Source: Arthrobacter gandavensis
Lineage (GTDB): Bacteria > Actinomycetota > Actinomycetes > Actinomycetales > Micrococcaceae
Direction: 5' to 3'
Assembly (NCBI RefSeq): GCF_015355785.1
Contig: NZ_JADKYW010000006.1
Location: forward strand, 663,875 to 727,874
DNA: 64,000 bases
Of this stretch, positions 26,394 through 36,800 are shown in pieces. The notes beneath the pieces are model-generated. The model saw only the letters and a list, made by a program, of their open reading frames with translations. It was not told the origin of the DNA and did not search any database. The translations under genes were made by a program, and so were the position numbers. How positions within the stretch are numbered: the first letter of the stretch is position 1; every line of letters begins with the position of its first letter.

Positions 26394-29300
26394 CTAGAGG
26401 TCCGACGCCGGAACACCGACGCCGAGAATCACCGGAGCCGAGGCCTCCGTGCGCGGGGCAGCGGGAGCAGCGGCGGCTGCGGTGGTGCTGCTGCCCTGCG
26501 CCCCTGATGCATCCTCGGGGCCTGCCTTGATGATCTGTGCGTCAGCCGAGCCCTGCGGGCTGCGGGCTGCACGGCGCCGGCGCGGCCTGCGGGCCGGCTC
26601 AGCGCCATTGGAACCGATTTCCCGGCAGTCCGGGATGCCGTGGCCCGCTGCAGGTTCGCTGCCGCCCTCGGGTGCTTCCGGCTCCCGGACCTCCGGTTCG
26701 GAAGCTTTCGGCGACACCTCGTTGAACGCCTCGGTGAGGCTTTCCAGCGTCAGCTGAACGTCCTGGCGGACCGGGCGGCGACGCTCGCGGCGCGGAACCA
26801 CTACGGTCTCGCCCTGGATGCGCAGGACGGCGCCGGCCTCGGCCGGTACGTCGTCCTTGGGCTCGCGGATGAGCGGCTTATCTTCACCACCGGCACCAGC
26901 GCCGGCGCTGCCGTCTTCCCCTGCGGAGGGCGCGGCCTCCGTGGTGCCGCCCTCCGCGTGCGGTGCGTCGGCGTCGTGGGCCGCTGCGGTGGCTGCCGCG
27001 ATGCTCGCGAGGGCAGCGCGGGCGGCCTCGGCCTTGGCGGCGCGCTCGGCGTCGTCCGCGTGCGGTTCTTCAACCTTGGACTGTTCCACCGGAGCGGCCG
27101 GAGGCTGCGGGTTCTGCTGCTGATTCTGGCCCTGGTTAGCTCCCCGGTTGCGGCGCTTGCGTTCCCCGCGGGAAGCCTTCTCCTGCTTCAGGTGCTGGGA
27201 ATGGTTGTCATCAGAGACCGCGTGGCTCGTGCTGCGGCGGTGCTCCACGGGGATGTCGTGGGTGATCACGCCGCGTCCGGCGCAGTGCTCGCACTCTTCG
27301 CCGAAGACTTCCAGGAGGCCGGTGCCCATGCGCTTGCGGGTCATCTGTACCAGTCCAAGCGACGTGACCTCGGCAACCTGGTGCTTGGTGCGGTCCCGGC
27401 CCAGGCACTCGACCAGCCGGCGCAGCACAAGGTCACGGTTGGCCTCGAGCACCATGTCAATGAAGTCGATGACGATGATGCCGCCGATGTCCCGCAGACG
27501 CAGCTGGCGGACTACTTCCTCGGCCGCTTCAAGGTTGTTCTTGGTGACGGTCTCTTCGAGGTTGCCGCCGCTGCCGGTGAATTTGCCGGTATTGACGTCC
27601 ACCACGGTCATGGCTTCGGTACGGTCAATGACCAGCGAGCCGCCGGAGGGCAGGAAGACCTTGCGGTCCAGCGCCTTGGCGATCTGCTCGTCGATGCGGC
27701 TGGCCGAGAAGATGTCCTCGTCCTTAGTCCACTTCTCCAGGCGTCCCACCAGGTCCGGAGCTACGTAAGTGACATACGCCTCGATGGTGTCCCACGCTTC
27801 CTCGCCGGAGACGATCAGCTTGGAGAAGTCTTCGTTGAAGACGTCGCGGACAACCTTGATGGTGAGGTCCGGCTCGCCGTAGAGCAGTTCGGGCGGAAGC
27901 GTCTTGGTGGACTTCGCCTTCGCTTCGATGTTTTCCCACTGGGCGCGGAGGCGGTTGATGTCATTCATCAGCTCCTCCTCCGAGGCACCTTCGGCTGCGG
28001 TGCGGACAATGACGCCGGCGTTCTGCGGAAGGTGGTCCTTGAGGATCTTCTTAAGCCGGTTGCGTTCCACGTCCGGGAGCTTGCGTGAGATGCCGGTCAT
28101 GGAGCCGCCCGGCACGTAGACAAGGTAGCGGCCGGGAAGGGAGATCTGGCTGGTCAGCCGGGCGCCCTTGTGGCCCACGGGGTCCTTGGTGACCTGGACC
28201 AGCACGGAGTCCCCCGACTTCAGTGCAAGTTCAATGCGGCGCGGCTGGCCGTCCAGGCCTGCGGCATCCCAGTTGACTTCGCCGGCGTAGAGCACCGCGT
28301 TGCGGCCGCGGCCAATGTCGACGAACGCTGCTTCCATGCTGGGCAGCACGTTCTGGACCTTGCCGACGTAGACGTTGCCAATCAGAGAATCCTGCTGAGT
28401 GTTGGAAACGAAGTGCTCGGCCAGGACGCCGTCCTCGAGCACGCCGATCTGGATCCTGTCATCGCGCTGGCGAACAATCATCTGCCGGTCCACGGATTCG
28501 CGGCGGGCCAGGAACTCGGCCTCGGTGATGACGTGGCGGCGCCGGCCCGACTCACGGGATTCGCGGCGGCGCTGCTTCTTGGCCTCCAGGCGGGTGGAAC
28601 CCTTTACGGAAGTAACGCGGTCACTCGCCGGCGCCTCTGCATGCGCCCGCGGGGCACGGACACGGGTCACGGTGTTGGGCGGATCGTCGTCGGACCCGCC
28701 GGTCAGCTCGAGGTCCGCGTCTCCGCGGCGCCGGCGCCGGCGCCGGCGGGAGGTCACGCCTTCGGGGTTCTCTTCGTCGGCGTCGCCCGACTCAGTGCCC
28801 TCGCGTTCGACTGCAACTTCGTCTTCGCTGCGGGTGCGTCCGCGGCTGCGGCGGCGACTGCGGCGGGACCGGTTGGTCTCCCGGCCTTCCTCCTCGGCAC
28901 CTTCGTCCTCATCGCTCCCGGCGGCCGCGGCTGCGGTTGCGGCTGCCTGCACGGCAGTGAGGTCCGGTGCGTGGAAGAGCACGGAGGTGGGTGATTCAGG
29001 AATGGCGAACGGGTCAAGCACGGCAGACTGTGCGGGCTTGGTTTCTTCCTCCCCCGCGGTGTCCTGGCCTGGCTCAACGGCTTCGGTCTTGGCCTCACCG
29101 GAATCGGACGGTTCCGCGGCGGCGGGGCCGGCCTTGGATGTTGCGCGGCGGCGTGACCGGGTTTTGGCCGGGGCAGGGGCCGCTTCTTCCGCGGCAGTTG
29201 CTTCAGAGGCAGTTGCTTCAGCGGCAGCCTTTTCGGCGGGAGCAGCTTCGGCAACGGCTTCCTGTGCGGGCACAGCGTCGGGGCCTGCAGCGGCTTCGGC

Positions 29301-29753
29301 TCCTTCGGGTGCCGTCTTTTTCGCGGACACACGGCGGCGCCGGACAGTCTTGGCAGGCGCCTCAGCTTCGGCGGACGTTTCCGCAGCGGGGGCAGCCGCG
29401 GCCTCAGCCTTTTCGGGCACGCCGTCCGAGGGCGCCGTTTCCTCGGCCTTCGGCTCCGAAGTGGCCTTGCGGCGCGGAGCGCGGGTGCGCTTGGGCTCTG
29501 CTGCCGGCTCTGAAGCCGCTGCTTCGGCAGCTTCCTGTTCGGCCGGGGTCTCCGTCAGGGCCGGCTCCTGCGTATCGCCCGCGGGCGTTTCCACGGCTGC
29601 CGGCTTTCGGCGGGCGCGCGGTGCCCGCTTTGCGGGAGTCTTGGCCGGCGCTTCCGTTTCCGTTGCCTCGACGGCTGCCGAGACCGGCTCGACTGCAGCC
29701 TGGACCTCTGCGGCCGGTTCGACTGCTTCTTCTGTTGTGCGGTCAGTATTCAT
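26394..29753 (-). CDS. rne: Ribonuclease E/G family endoribonuclease
   Basis: An 1119-residue endoribonuclease that starts mRNA decay and matures rRNA. Residues 1 to about 400 are disordered and rich in Ala, Glu, Pro with basic clusters (RRRRRRRRGDADLEL), a known actinobacterial layout with the scaffold at both ends. The catalytic core follows: S1 domain (NVYVGKVQNVLPSMEAAFVD), DNase-I-like subdomain with MTVVDVNTGKFTG and IIVIDFIDM (acidic metal ligands), and the zinc link CEHCAGRG near residue 820. The C-terminal 270 residues are again low-complexity. The ATG is 11 nt downstream of GGAG, which lies inside a strong leader hairpin. Confidence 0.95.
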   Translation of the reverse strand: MNTDRTTEEAVEPAAEVQAAVEPVSAAVEATETEAPAKTPAKRAPRARRKPAAVETPAGDTQEPALTETPAEQEAAEAAASEPAAEPKRTRAPRRKATSEPKAEETAPSDGVPEKAEAAAAPAAETSAEAEAPAKTVRRRRVSAKKTAPEGAEAAAGPDAVPAQEAVAEAAPAEKAAAEATASEATAAEEAAPAPAKTRSRRRATSKAGPAAAEPSDSGEAKTEAVEPGQDTAGEEETKPAQSAVLDPFAIPESPTSVLFHAPDLTAVQAAATAAAAAGSDEDEGAEEEGRETNRSRRSRRRSRGRTRSEDEVAVEREGTESGDADEENPEGVTSRRRRRRRRGDADLELTGGSDDDPPNTVTRVRAPRAHAEAPASDRVTSVKGSTRLEAKKQRRRESRESGRRRHVITEAEFLARRESVDRQMIVRQRDDRIQIGVLEDGVLAEHFVSNTQQDSLIGNVYVGKVQNVLPSMEAAFVDIGRGRNAVLYAGEVNWDAAGLDGQPRRIELALKSGDSVLVQVTKDPVGHKGARLTSQISLPGRYLVYVPGGSMTGISRKLPDVERNRLKKILKDHLPQNAGVIVRTAAEGASEEELMNDINRLRAQWENIEAKAKSTKTLPPELLYGEPDLTIKVVRDVFNEDFSKLIVSGEEAWDTIEAYVTYVAPDLVGRLEKWTKDEDIFSASRIDEQIAKALDRKVFLPSGGSLVIDRTEAMTVVDVNTGKFTGSGGNLEETVTKNNLEAAEEVVRQLRLRDIGGIIVIDFIDMVLEANRDLVLRRLVECLGRDRTKHQVAEVTSLGLVQMTRKRMGTGLLEVFGEECEHCAGRGVITHDIPVEHRRSTSHAVSDDNHSQHLKQEKASRGERKRRNRGANQGQNQQQNPQPPAAPVEQSKVEEPHADDAERAAKAEAARAALASIAAATAAAHDADAPHAEGGTTEAAPSAGEDGSAGAGAGGEDKPLIREPKDDVPAEAGAVLRIQGETVVVPRRERRRPVRQDVQLTLESLTEAFNEVSPKASEPEVREPEAPEGGSEPAAGHGIPDCREIGSNGAEPARRPRRRRAARSPQGSADAQIIKAGPEDASGAQGSSTTAAAAAPAAPRTEASAPVILGVGVPASDL

Positions 29754-30174
29754 ATACAGCTATGCTCCGGCCCCCGCGGCACTGGCCACATTCCAATGCC
29801 CGGAGGGCAATGTATCGGCTGTGCGGGGGCATCGGAGCCTGCGCCAGCCGGAAGTCGTCTAAATGTCTTCCAAGGTCGCACCATCGTGAGGGCACGGCAT
29901 CACTTGCAAGACCAGCGGCGCTTTTCCTGCTACCTGCTCGGAACGGCTAGGCGTTTGGGCTGTGGTAGGGCTGTTCGGCGGATTCCCCTGCCCCATCCGG
30001 ATTGATGGGCATTCCTTCTTGGGAAGCATCGCCAACAGCACCGGAAGCCTGTCGCTGGACCGGTGGCGGAATGTGGATCCGACACCAGCCACAGCCATTA
30101 TCTCACACGGAGGTCATTTAGGTATCTGGAACACATAGAATCGGACCACCGATACCCGGCAAAAGGAGCAGCAC
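29754..30174. other. Divergent intergenic region rne / VKOR gene
   Basis: A 421-bp gap without a gene. It holds the rne leader hairpin (29764-29838), and presumably promoters for both divergent genes, although I could not single out a strong -35/-10 pair. I see no repeats or conserved RNA family in 29850-30150. Confidence 0.6.
29764..29838 (-). promoter_or_regulatory. SD-sequestering hairpin in the rne 5' leader
   Basis: In the mRNA, GCTCCG and GCCCCCGC pair with GCGGGGGC and CGGAGC (29764-29777 with 29823-29838), a 14-bp stem with a two-base bulge, enclosing an inner TGCCC/GGGCA hairpin. The downstream arm contains GGAG, the only Shine-Dalgarno candidate for rne. This could give autoregulation by RNase E cleavage, as known in principle for E. 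coli rne. Confidence 0.65.
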
Positions 30175-30825
30175 GTGCCTTCCAGTTCCACCAGCACTAC
30201 CAGCGGGGCCGATTTGGGCGGGAGGACCGGCGAAGCAGGACTTGCCCGCTCCCTTCAGCAGAAACCGTTCGCATGGCTGGTGCTCATCACCTCGGTCATC
30301 GGCTGGCTTGGCTCGGCAATCCTGGTCATGGAGCGTCTGAAGGTGTATGCCGATTCCAGCTATATTACGAGCTGCGACATCAGTCCGTGGGTTTCCTGCG
30401 GGACCGTCTTCCAGACCTGGCAGGCTTCGCTCTTCGGGTTCCCGAACCCGCTCATCGGCATAGTGGCCTTCGCCGTCATGATCACCGTAGCCATGTCCAT
30501 GCTCGCGGGGGCCCGTTTCAGCCGCTGGTACTGGGCTGCGGTGCAGGCCGGCGTCACGCTGGGTATGGTGTTCGTGGTCTGGCTCTGGAGCCAGGCCCTG
30601 TTCGACATCTACGTCCTGTGCATCTACTGCATCGTTGTGTGGACTGCCATGATCCCGCTGTTCGTCTTCACCACAGTGCGTAACCTGGCGCACGGCGTGA
30701 TTCCGGCGCCGGCGGGCCTCGTGCGGTTCGTATCAGAGTGGGCGTGGGCCATCACGGCCCTTATCTGGGTCGCGACGGCCGCCTCGATCTTCTTCCGGTT
30801 CATGAACGCATTCCTTGGCAGCTAG
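30175..30825 (+). CDS. Vitamin K epoxide reductase (VKOR) family membrane protein
   Basis: A 216-residue membrane protein that, in actinobacteria, reoxidises DsbA-like partners using menaquinone during disulfide formation. Five hydrophobic segments are visible. The loop cysteines are in SCDISPWVSCGTVF and the active-site pair in VLCIYCIVVW (Cys-x-x-Cys form). There is no fused thioredoxin domain. GTG at 30175 has AAGGAG six bases upstream. The first 30 residues are Ser/Thr/Gly-rich and cytoplasmic. No DsbA partner is adjacent. Confidence 0.88.
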   Translation: MPSSSTSTTSGADLGGRTGEAGLARSLQQKPFAWLVLITSVIGWLGSAILVMERLKVYADSSYITSCDISPWVSCGTVFQTWQASLFGFPNPLIGIVAFAVMITVAMSMLAGARFSRWYWAAVQAGVTLGMVFVVWLWSQALFDIYVLCIYCIVVWTAMIPLFVFTTVRNLAHGVIPAPAGLVRFVSEWAWAITALIWVATAASIFFRFMNAFLGS

Positions 30826-30843
30826 TTTCCCGCCGGGCCTTGC

Positions 30844-31485
30844 TCACCCCAGGGGCAGCCCCCAGCCGAGTACAGCAGGTTCGCGCTGTCCCTCCCACGT
30901 GCCCACCAGCGACGGCGGCGGCGCGGCCCGTCCGCCCAGGTCAAGCACCCGGACCAGGGACAACTCCCAGCCATCGCGGTGCATGAGGGTGGCAGTCCAT
31001 CCCGCCGGTTCGCGATCGGGAGCTTCCACGAGTTCTTCGCCGTCGGGCATGCCGCTGGTTTCAAGCTCCATTGACTGGGGCAGTTCGCGGCGCACCCCGT
31101 CTTCCTCGACGTAGAGCGGGGCCTGGTCCATGCCGTCGACCACCGCCGCAGCGAAAGCACTGACATACACCGGATCCCCGCACCCGTCGTACACCCAGCG
31201 GCGGCCCAGGACAGAATGCTCCATGGTGCCCACCAGGTAGCCCTCACCGCCCTCCAGCGGCTCAGCCCGGTAGGTCAGCGGAACCTGCACCGTGAGGTCC
31301 CCGCTGCGCACAATGTGCGTTTCCATGCCCACCTGGCCTTCGGGATCATCGAAACGGTACGCCGCCAGCGGCTCAGCCTGGTTCCCCATGCCGCCCGCTG
31401 CGGTGAACCAGGGCGCCGTTGGAAGCCAGCCGGAGATCAGTTCCATCTTGGTCGGTTTCAGGTCTGCCTTATGGATGAGTGCCAT
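30844..31485 (-). CDS. Maltokinase N-terminal cap-like protein (stand-alone)
   Basis: A 213-residue protein resembling the N-terminal cap domain of actinobacterial maltokinase (Mak): MALIHKADLKPTKMELISGWLPTAPW, LTYRAEPLEGGEGYLVGTMEHSVLGRRWVYDGCGDPVYV. The kinase part itself is absent and no kinase gene lies next to it. Such stand-alone caps are found in Arthrobacter and relatives, sometimes mislabelled as glycogen enzymes. A role in glycogen or trehalose metabolism is possible but not shown. It is convergent with the VKOR gene (18-bp gap) and follows ndk in direction. Confidence 0.7.
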   Translation of the reverse strand: MALIHKADLKPTKMELISGWLPTAPWFTAAGGMGNQAEPLAAYRFDDPEGQVGMETHIVRSGDLTVQVPLTYRAEPLEGGEGYLVGTMEHSVLGRRWVYDGCGDPVYVSAFAAAVVDGMDQAPLYVEEDGVRRELPQSMELETSGMPDGEELVEAPDREPAGWTATLMHRDGWELSLVRVLDLGGRAAPPPSLVGTWEGQREPAVLGWGLPLG

Positions 31486-31518
31486 GAGCCCCAGCCTAGC
31501 CAGCGAGCCCCGAATGTA

Positions 31519-31555
31519 CAGGAGGCCGGCACCCGTGGCGGGTGCCGGCCTCCTG
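31519..31555 (-). terminator. Hairpin terminator after ndk
   Basis: Perfect 17-bp arms (31519-31535, 31539-31555) with a three-base loop, 26 nt after the ndk stop. The U-tract is weak (TACATT). Confidence 0.75.
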
Positions 31556-31580
31556 CGGAACTGCTGCGGGTCCAGTGGTC

Positions 31581-32000
31581 TTAGTTGCCGAACCAGATGC
31601 CGATCTCGCGCGCGGCGGACTCGGCCGAATCCGAGCCGTGGACGAGGTTCTGCTGCACCTTGGTGCCCCAGTCGCGGCCGAAGTCGCCGCGGATGGTTCC
31701 GGGCGCCGCGGTGGTGGGTTCGGTGGCGCCGGCCAGGGACCGGAAACCTTCGATGACGCGCTGGCCTTCAAAGACCGCCGCGACGATCGGACCGCTGAGC
31801 ATGAACTCAACCAACGGCTCGTAGAACGGCTTGCCGACGTGCTCCGCGTAGTGCTCTTCGAGCAGTTCCCGGGTGGCGTCCATCTTCTTCAGCTCGGCCA
31901 GGGCGTAGCCCTTGGCTTCGATGCGGGCCAGGATGGCGCCGGTCAGGTTCCGCTTGACGCCGTCCGGCTTGATCAGGACGAGAGTGCGCTCGGTGCTCAC
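31581..32000 (-). CDS. ndk: Nucleoside diphosphate kinase
   Basis: Ndk transfers phosphate between nucleoside di- and triphosphates. The 139-residue protein opens STERTLVLIKPDGVKRNL and carries the phosphohistidine in NLVHGSDSAESAAREI. GTG at 32000 has AAGGAG nine bases upstream; longer frames have no signal. It lies downstream of ileS-folC-DUF4233 on the same strand, 53 nt after the DUF4233 gene, a gene order usual in actinobacteria. Confidence 0.97.
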   Translation of the reverse strand: MSTERTLVLIKPDGVKRNLTGAILARIEAKGYALAELKKMDATRELLEEHYAEHVGKPFYEPLVEFMLSGPIVAAVFEGQRVIEGFRSLAGATEPTTAAPGTIRGDFGRDWGTKVQQNLVHGSDSAESAAREIGIWFGN

Positions 32001-32053
32001 GCTTGGTTTCTCCTTGGAGGTTGGATGGGAATGCGGTTCAGCTGTTCCTAAGC

Positions 32054-32512
32054 CTAACTGCTGGTTTCGCCGGAGTCCGTACCGGCCGGGTGGGCTGCTT
32101 CCCACTCCGCCTGTTCACGGTCCCTCTGCCGGTTCTCCCTATCGAGGCGGGCACCGGCACGCAGTCCGTACCACCAGGTTCCAGCGAACAGGACTCCCAC
32201 CAGGAACATCATGGGTTCCAGGAAGCCGGTGGCAATGATGGCCAGCTGCAGGATCCAGCCGATCGCCGGGCCTGCGGGCTTGGACAGAAACGCGCAGGTC
32301 GCTATCAGGGCGGCCGCCAGGACGATCCCGCCAGCCAGGATGGCCACGGGCGCCACGCGGTCCCGCTGCAGGCCAAAGACAGCGAGCGTGCCAAAGAGCA
32401 CCACGAAGGCTTCCAGGCTCAGGACAGTGGATGCGAACATCACGCGGATGGACCGGCGTTTCTTGGGCATGCCCGGACGCCATTCGCGCTGGGCCTTGGT
32501 CATTCGTGCCAT
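32054..32512 (-). CDS. DUF4233 membrane protein
   Basis: A 152-residue protein with about four membrane segments (IRVMFASTVLSLEAFVVLFGTL; VAILAGGIVLAAALIATCAFL; IGWILQLAIIATGFLEPMMFLVGVLFAGTWWY). DUF4233 proteins are found next to folC in actinobacteria and have no known function. ATG at 32512 follows the folC stop by four bases. The charged C-terminus (RLDRENRQRDREQAEWEAA) is cytoplasmic. Co-transcription with folC and ndk is likely. Confidence 0.85.
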   Translation of the reverse strand: MARMTKAQREWRPGMPKKRRSIRVMFASTVLSLEAFVVLFGTLAVFGLQRDRVAPVAILAGGIVLAAALIATCAFLSKPAGPAIGWILQLAIIATGFLEPMMFLVGVLFAGTWWYGLRAGARLDRENRQRDREQAEWEAAHPAGTDSGETSS

Positions 32513-32516
32513 GTGC

Positions 32517-33896
32517 TTACTTTCCGAGAAGGGTGCGCGCTTCCGCGACCACCGTGATGGAGCCAATCACCAGGACACCGCCGCCGAGGTCGTTGTTTTC
32601 CTCGGCCTTGGCCACGGCCCACTCAATGGCATCATCGAGGGCCGGTTCAACCTGGATGTCCTCATCTGCGAAGCCTGCGTCCACCGCGTCCTGCACCAGT
32701 TCGCCGGCCGGAATGGCGCGCGGGGAACTGGACTGGGTGAGGCATACACCGGAGACAATGTCGCCGAGCACTTCACGCAGCTCAGCCAGGATGCCGACGG
32801 CGTCCTTCTCGCCCAGGATGCCCACCACCAGCACCAGGGAGGACAGATTGAACGCTTCAAGCACCGCCTGGGCGCTTGCCTTCGCTCCGGCCGGGTTATG
32901 CGCCGCGTCCACGATGATAGTGGGGGCGGTGCGCACCACCTCCAGGCGTCCCGGCGAGGTGACGGTCTGGAAACCGGTACGCAGCAGCTTCGCGTCCAGT
33001 TCCTTGGCCCCTCCTCCAATGAAGGCTTCCAGCGCCGCGACGGCGACGGCCGCGTTCTGTGCCTGGTGTTCGCCGTGCAGCGGAACTAGGAGGTCCTCGT
33101 AGCGTCCGGCGAGTCCGTTGACGGTCACCATCTGCCCCCCGACAGCCATGGTGCGGGATTCGACGCCGAATTCAATGCCTTCGAAACGGAACGGAACTCC
33201 TGCTTCGGTGGCCTTCTCCAGCAGCACCTGTGCGGCCTCGACTGGCTGCGCAGCGCTGACCAGGAAGCCGTTTTCCTTGATAATTCCGGCTTTCTCAAAG
33301 GCGATGTCGGCGACGTCGTCTCCCAGCAGCTCGGTGTGGTCCAGCGAAATCGGGGTCACCACGGAGACGGTCCCGTCCCCCACGTTGGTAGCATCGGTGA
33401 TGCCGCCAAGGCCCACCTCGATCACGGCCACATCCACTGGTTCATCCGCGAAGACCGCGAACGCCAGGATGGTCACACACTCAAAATACGTCAGGCGCGG
33501 TTCCCCCGCAGCGTCGAGTTCGGCGTCGACCATTTCAAGGTAGGGGCGGATTTCGTCCCAGATGCGAACAAACGTCTCATCAGCAACGGGTTCACCGTCG
33601 ATGCTGATCCGTTCAGTCACCTTGCTCAGGTGCGGGCTGGTGTAGCGGCCGGTGCGCAGCCCGTAGGCGCGCAGGCCGCCTTCGATCAGCCGCGCCGTCG
33701 AGGTTTTGCCGTTGGTACCGGTGATGTGGATGATCGGGAATGCCTTGTTGGGCTCGCCCAGGATTTCCATGGCACGGAAGAGCGGAGCCATGCGCGGCTC
33801 CATCTTGTTTTCCGGGGCCCGGCTGAGCAGTTCGGCGTAGACGCTCTCCACGGAGAAGCCGTCGATTGACCCCGAGGGGCCGTCTTGGGTGCTCAT
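32517..33896 (-). CDS. folC: Folylpolyglutamate synthase / dihydrofolate synthase
   Basis: FolC adds glutamate to folates and, in many bacteria, also makes dihydrofolate. The 459-residue protein has the Mur-ligase P-loop HITGTNGKTSTARLIE and the folate motif YTSPHLSKVTERISIDGEP. TPISLDHTELLGDD and DAAHNPAGAKA are family signatures. Its ATG overlaps the ileS stop by one base at 33896, so it is translated after ileS. Confidence 0.95.
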   Translation of the reverse strand: MSTQDGPSGSIDGFSVESVYAELLSRAPENKMEPRMAPLFRAMEILGEPNKAFPIIHITGTNGKTSTARLIEGGLRAYGLRTGRYTSPHLSKVTERISIDGEPVADETFVRIWDEIRPYLEMVDAELDAAGEPRLTYFECVTILAFAVFADEPVDVAVIEVGLGGITDATNVGDGTVSVVTPISLDHTELLGDDVADIAFEKAGIIKENGFLVSAAQPVEAAQVLLEKATEAGVPFRFEGIEFGVESRTMAVGGQMVTVNGLAGRYEDLLVPLHGEHQAQNAAVAVAALEAFIGGGAKELDAKLLRTGFQTVTSPGRLEVVRTAPTIIVDAAHNPAGAKASAQAVLEAFNLSSLVLVVGILGEKDAVGILAELREVLGDIVSGVCLTQSSSPRAIPAGELVQDAVDAGFADEDIQVEPALDDAIEWAVAKAEENNDLGGGVLVIGSITVVAEARTLLGK

Positions 33897-36800
33897 CAGA
33901 TCTTCTCCACGGTCACGGTGAAAGCTTCGGTGTCATTGTCCGGGGTTTCCGGGGAAACCGTAACCACCAGCTCGCCGGTCAGTGTCTCGGCCTTGACCAG
34001 GTCCGCGTTGGTCTCCAACGCGGCAGCTTCCCCGGCCCCGGTGCTCACCGTGGTGCGGATACGGTCACTGATGTGCAGGTCTGCGTCGCGGCGCGCCTGC
34101 TGGATGGCGCGGATCGCATCGCGGGCAGTGCCCTCTGCGGCCAGCTCCGCGGTGACCTCCGTGTTCAGGACCAGGAAGCCGCCGCCGGGCAGGACCGCGA
34201 CTGCCTTCGCGGACTCACCCTCGCGGGATTCGACGACGGTCTCCAGGGTGTATTCATGCGGTTCCAGATCCAGGCCGCCGGCCGTTACCGTGCCGTCCTC
34301 CGCTACGGACCAGTCCCCCGTTTTGGAGGCCTTGATGGCCGTCTGCACGTTCTTGCCCAGCCGCGGACCGGCGGCCCGGGCGTTGACGACAAGCTTCTGA
34401 GTGATTCCGAACTCGGCGGGGTCAGCGGAGCCCGCCTCAACCAGGCGCACGGACTTCAGGTTCAGTTCATCCGCGATGATCGCCGCGAACTGGCCCTGCA
34501 GAGCCTCGGCGTCAGGTGCCACCACGGTCATCTCGGACAGCGGCAGCCGCACCCGGAGGTTGGCGGCCTTGCGCAGCGAAGACCCGACGGACGCGATCTT
34601 CCGGGTCAGGTCCATGCGGGCCACCAGGTCCGGAACCCGGGGGAAGGCGCCGGCTTCGGGCCAGTCCGTCAGGTGCACGGAGCGCCCGCCAGTCAGCCCG
34701 CGCCAGATCTCCTCCGTGACCAGAGGCAGCAGCGGGGCAGCGACGCGGCAGAGCGCTTCGAGGCAGGTGTAAAGGACGTCGAAGGCCTGGGTGTCTTCTT
34801 CGAAGAAGCGGGTGCGGCTGCGGCGGACGTACCAGTTGGTGAGCGTGTCCATGTAGGCGCGCAGCATTTCGCAGGCGACGGACACGTCATAGGTGTCCAG
34901 CGCCGTCGTCATGTTCCGGATGAGGTCGCCGGTGGCGGCCAGCATGTAGGTGTCCAGCGGTTCGGTGGATTCGTGCCGGAGGGTTGCCTCGTAACCGGTG
35001 CCGCTGTTCGCGGCGTTGGTGTAGAGCGTGAAGAAGTGCCACACGTTCCACAGCGGCAGGATGACCTGGCGGACGCCGTCGCGGATTCCCTGTTCGGTGA
35101 CAACCAGGTTGCCTCCGCGCAGGATCGGCGAAGCCATCAGGAACCAGCGCATGGCGTCGGAACCGTCACGGTCCAGGACTTCGGACACGTCCGGGTAGTT
35201 CTGCAGCGACTTGGACATCTTCTGTCCGTCCGAGCCGAGGACGATCCCGTGGCTGATGACATTACGGAACGCCGGGCGGTCGAAGAGCGCCGTGGCAAGG
35301 ATGTGCAGGGTGTAGAACCAGCCGCGGGTCTGGCCGATGTACTCCACGATGAAGTCGCCCGGGTTGTGGTGCTCGAACCAGTCGGCGTTCTCATGCGGGT
35401 AGTGCACCTGGGCGTACGGCATCGAGCCGGAGTCGAACCAGACGTCCAGCACGTCCTCGACGCGGCGCATGGTGGACTTGCCGGTCGGGTCATCCGGGTT
35501 GGGGCGCGTCAGCTCATCGATGAACGGGCGGTGCAGGTCCGGCTGGCCTTCCTTGTTCAGCGGCAGCCGGCCAAAGTCCGCTTCCATCTCCGCGAGGGAA
35601 CCGTAGACATCCGTGCGCGGATACTTGGGGTCATCCGAAATCCATACCGGGATGGGGCTGCCCCAGTACCGGTTGCGGCTGATCGACCAGTCACGGGCGT
35701 TCTCCAGCCACTTGCCGAACTGGCCGTCCTTGACGTTCTCCGGGATCCAGTTGATCTCCTGGTTCAGCTCGATCATGCGGTCCTTGATCTTGGTGACCTC
35801 GACGAACCAGGAGGAAACAGCCTTGTAGATCAGCGGGTTCCGGCAGCGCCAGCAGTGCGGGTAGGAGTGCTCATAGCTGGCCTGGCGCAGCAGGCGGCCC
35901 TCGGACTTCAGCTCGCGGGTGATCGGCTTGTTGGCATCGAAGACCTGCAGTCCGGCGATTTCAGAGAGCGGTCCCTCACCGAACATGGGCAGGAACTTGC
36001 CGCCCTCATCCACGGAGAGGATGACGGGGATGCCGTTGGCTTCGCAGACCTTCTGGTCATCCTCACCGTAGGCCGGAGCCTGGTGGACGATGCCGGTGCC
36101 GTCGGTGGTGGTCACGTAGTCGGCCACGACGATCCGCCAGGCATTCGCGGTGCCCCACTTGTCGGCGTCGGCGTAGTAGTCCCAGAGCGGAACGTAGCGC
36201 AGGCCTTCGAGTTCCTTGCCGGTGTGCACGGCAGTGACAGCGGCACGCGCGGCATCGGCGTCGGCGTACCCCAGGTCCTTGGCGTAGGAGGCAACCAGGT
36301 CCTCAGCCAGCAGGAAGCGGCCTCCGGCGGCCGTTCCCTGATCCAGCAGGGTGCCGTTGGGTCCGGCGGGCACGACGGAGTAGCGAACGTCCGGCCCGAC
36401 GGCGAGGGCCATGTTGGTGGGCAGGGTCCACGGGGTGGTGGTCCAGGCGATCGCGTTGACGCCCTCGAGCTCGGCGGAGAGCACGTTGTCCCCGGCGATG
36501 ATCGGGAAGGTTACCGTGACGGTCTGGTCCTGGCGCATCTTGTAGACGTCGTCGTCCATGCGCAGCTCGTGGTTGGACAGGGGCGTCTCGTCCTTCCAGC
36601 AGTACGGGAGCACCCGGAAGCCGCTGTAGGTGAGGCCCTTTTCATGCAGGGTCTTGAACGCCCAGATGACCGACTCCATGTACTCGACGTTGAGCGTCTT
36701 GTAGTCATTCTCGAAGTCCACCCAGCGGGCCTGGCGGGTCACGTAGTCCTGCCACTCGCCGGCGTACTTCATGACCGAGGCGCGGCAGGCATCGTTGAAC

